64,000 nt of DNA. Origin: Streptomyces flavochromogenes (lineage in GTDB: Bacteria; Actinomycetota; Actinomycetes; Streptomycetales; Streptomycetaceae). Position numbers and translations under genes: made by a program. The notes under the pieces were generated by a model, which saw only the letters and a program-made list of their open reading frames with translations, did no database searches and was not told the origin of the DNA. The stretch spans positions 62,001 through 126,000 of the forward strand of contig NZ_JNZO01000006.1 in NCBI RefSeq assembly GCF_000717595.1, in the 5' to 3' direction. Positions 62,733-64,000 of the stretch are shown here, piece by piece (within the stretch, counting starts at the first letter, position 1; every line of letters begins with the position of its first letter).

Positions 62733-63535
62733 GCCGCCTTCGCCTCCTCGTGCACGGTCGGGGAGGAGATCACGCCGCGTCGGTGCAGTTCCTTCTTGAC
62801 CCAGCGGTACCAGTCGTCCTTGAAGACGCCGTACCGCTCGCAGACGGTGTTGATCTCCGCCTGGCGGTCGGGGGTCGGGTCGACCAGCATCGCGTTGCAC
62901 AGCGAGGGTTCGAGGTTGGCCAGCGGGCCGATGAAGCCGTCGATGCCGCGGGCGTCGACGAGGAGGTTCTCCCAGCCCTCGAAGACCGGGATGCCGGTGC
63001 CGGCCTCGGCCATGTTCCGGGTGAAGGCGGCGTCTCCGCTGGACTCCTTGATGCCGACGATCCCCGGGATCTCCTTGCAGATCCGGATCAGGGTGTCGAA
63101 CTCGATGCGATTGCCCGAGAGCGCCTCCTCGTTGTAGAGGAAGATCGGGATGTCGAGGGCCGCACGGATCGCCTTGTAGTGCTCGACGATCCCGTCCTGC
63201 GTCACCTCGGCCCCGAACGGCGTGGTGACGACGACGGCGTCGGCGCCGATCGCGGCCGCCGTCCGGGCCCGGTCGATCACCGCGTCGGTGTCGGGAAGCT
63301 GGATGCCGGCGAGGACGGGCAGACCGCCCGCGTGCCGGACGGTGTACGTGACGACGTCCTGCCACTGCCGTGCGTCGAGCTTCCAGCCCTCGCCGGAGGT
63401 CAGGGCCGGCATGAAGCCGTTGACCTCGGTGCGGATGTGGTCCAGGAGACGGACCACGCTCGGCTCGTCGACGACGCCGTGCTCGTCGAACGGGGTGATC
63501 AGCGGGACGACGGTCCCGGAGTAGGTGCCAGGCAT
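62729..63535 (-). CDS. DapA/NAL-family class I lyase or synthase
   Basis: 268 aa. Dihydrodipicolinate synthase fold: TGTVVPLITPFDEHG-like start (YSGTVVPLITPFDEHG), catalytic Tyr in PIFLYNEEAL and Schiff-base Lys in GIVGIKESSGD. Family members condense or cleave 2-oxo acids with aldehydes. It is about 25 residues shorter than DapA, and the sugar-binding GxxGE motif is GEGWKLD. Overlaps the oxidase gene (ATGA). The substrate is probably specific to this pathway and not lysine biosynthesis. Confidence 0.9.
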   Translation of the reverse strand: MPGTYSGTVVPLITPFDEHGVVDEPSVVRLLDHIRTEVNGFMPALTSGEGWKLDARQWQDVVTYTVRHAGGLPVLAGIQLPDTDAVIDRARTAAAIGADAVVVTTPFGAEVTQDGIVEHYKAIRAALDIPIFLYNEEALSGNRIEFDTLIRICKEIPGIVGIKESSGDAAFTRNMAEAGTGIPVFEGWENLLVDARGIDGFIGPLANLEPSLCNAMLVDPTPDRQAEINTVCERYGVFKDDWYRWVKKELHRRGVISSPTVHEEAKAA

Positions 63536-63559
63536 GAGTGGGGTGCCCTTCGGAACGAA

Positions 63560-64000
63560 TCAGAGGGTTTCGGAGACGACCTTCAGGACCAGCGACCGCC
63601 GGTAGAGGTCCTCCAGGTACGCGGGGAACGACGGCTCCTCGCCGAGGGCGGGAGCGTCGGCCGGGGCGAGCGGGGCCAGCGGTACGACGGGCAGGCCGGC
63701 CGTCCGGACGAGCCGGGGGCTCGCCGTGTGGAGCACGCCCCCGCGGGCGATGACCTGGGCGAGCAGCAGGCGTTCATGGGTGGGCAGACCGTCGAGCGCG
63801 GGCTCGGTGAAGGCCCGGCGGACGTCGTCCTCGGCGTAGGCGATCCGGTCGATCGCCAGGTCCGTGTGGAGGACGTCCATGAACGGGTAGTACTCGTCCT
63901 GCAGTTCCCGCTCGTAGCCCCACACGAGGTCGTCGCAGCGGCCGACCTGCTCCCAGCTCATGACGACCCCGCCGGCGTCCCCCGCGGCCAGCCGGCCGGC
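63560..64000 (-). CDS. Unidentified protein, N-terminus outside the window
   Basis: The open frame continues to the right edge, so the start is unseen; ATG 63961 is internal or a weak start. The visible part reads SWEQVGRCDDLVWGYERELQDEYYPFMDVLHTDLAIDRIAYAEDDVRRAF ending VLKVVSETL. It is acidic with alpha-helical composition and no family recognised. It precedes the DapA-like gene by 24 bp on the same strand and so is probably an additional enzyme of the operon. Confidence 0.6.
   Translation of the reverse strand, partial: AGRLAAGDAGGVVMSWEQVGRCDDLVWGYERELQDEYYPFMDVLHTDLAIDRIAYAEDDVRRAFTEPALDGLPTHERLLLAQVIARGGVLHTASPRLVRTAGLPVVPLAPLAPADAPALGEEPSFPAYLEDLYRRSLVLKVVSETL

Overview
The window is high-GC actinobacterial chromosome, almost certainly Streptomyces. 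Coding third positions are nearly saturated with G/C, ATGA/GTGA start-stop overlaps and GTG starts are common, and the gene content is typical of the genus: streptogrisin-type protease, AA10 LPMO with a LAxTG sorting tail, class F sortase, SGNH lipase, DnaE2, and a Ser/Thr kinase-like membrane protein. From memory, the gene order from dnaE2 through lipase, LPMO, SGNH lipase, hmgA, citrate transporter to the aldehyde/alcohol dehydrogenase pair resembles a conserved block of the S. coelicolor core chromosome. I could not check that here.

Layout. 1-9.76 kb: a probable organosulfur (S-substituted amino acid) uptake and oxidation locus. A GNAT/lipoprotein pair lies behind a Cys-containing leader peptide on the minus strand. 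It is divergent from an ABC importer (two permeases, ATPase, lipoprotein), an FAD/NAD(P)-binding protein, two flavin-dependent LLM monooxygenases and a DUF1684 protein. 9.9-13.1 kb: secreted streptogrisin, a tandem GNAT and a membrane protein. 13.2-18.8 kb: DNA damage tolerance, with dnaE2 behind a LexA-like box, a Clp-N/HTH pair with twin operators, and an ImuB-like Y-family protein lacking the usual catalytic acids. 19.0-20.9 kb: convergent secreted lipase and cell-wall-anchored LPMO. 21.1-23.7 kb: a small effector-like protein and an NB-ARC/TPR NLR-like ATPase that share a short Q-A-G type motif, the architecture expected of a bacterial amyloid-signalling pair. 23.7-27.6 kb: response regulator and TctCBA tricarboxylate transporter. 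27.6-31.6 kb: GNATs, DUF402, a small GntR regulator and an AAA ATPase. 31.7-34.5 kb: polysaccharide deacetylase and two glycosyltransferases.

34.5-35.2 kb is a non-coding, lower-GC gap ahead of an SGNH lipase. 35.9-37.6 kb holds a Ser/Thr pseudokinase and a small conserved protein. 37.8-41.6 kb: CoA transferase, a DrrAB-type exporter and its TetR regulator with twin operators. 41.6-45.0 kb: an ISP-like orphan protein, a UTRA-type GntR regulator and hmgA (tyrosine/homogentisate catabolism). 45.2-49.5 kb: a three-gene unit of membrane-anchored beta-helix (NosD-like fold), lipoprotein and polytopic membrane protein. 49.6-52.5 kb: TetR and a molybdopterin oxidoreductase. 52.7-54.1 kb: CitMHS transporter. 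54.3-55.8 kb: secreted Asn/Gly-repeat protein and class F sortase. 56.2-58.8 kb: aldehyde and alcohol dehydrogenases. 59.0-64.0 kb: a tightly coupled minus-strand operon (unknown protein, DapA-like lyase, heme-oxygenase-like iron oxidase, Rieske protein, NCS1 permease, flavin/2Fe-2S reductase) that looks like a self-contained oxidative pathway with its own transporter and electron supply.

No rRNA, complete tRNA, CRISPR array, insertion sequence or prophage was recognised. The most promising candidates for a little-described system are the NLR/effector pair at 21.1-23.7 kb, the iron-oxidase operon at 59-64 kb, and the beta-helix/lipoprotein/membrane operon at 45.2-49.5 kb.
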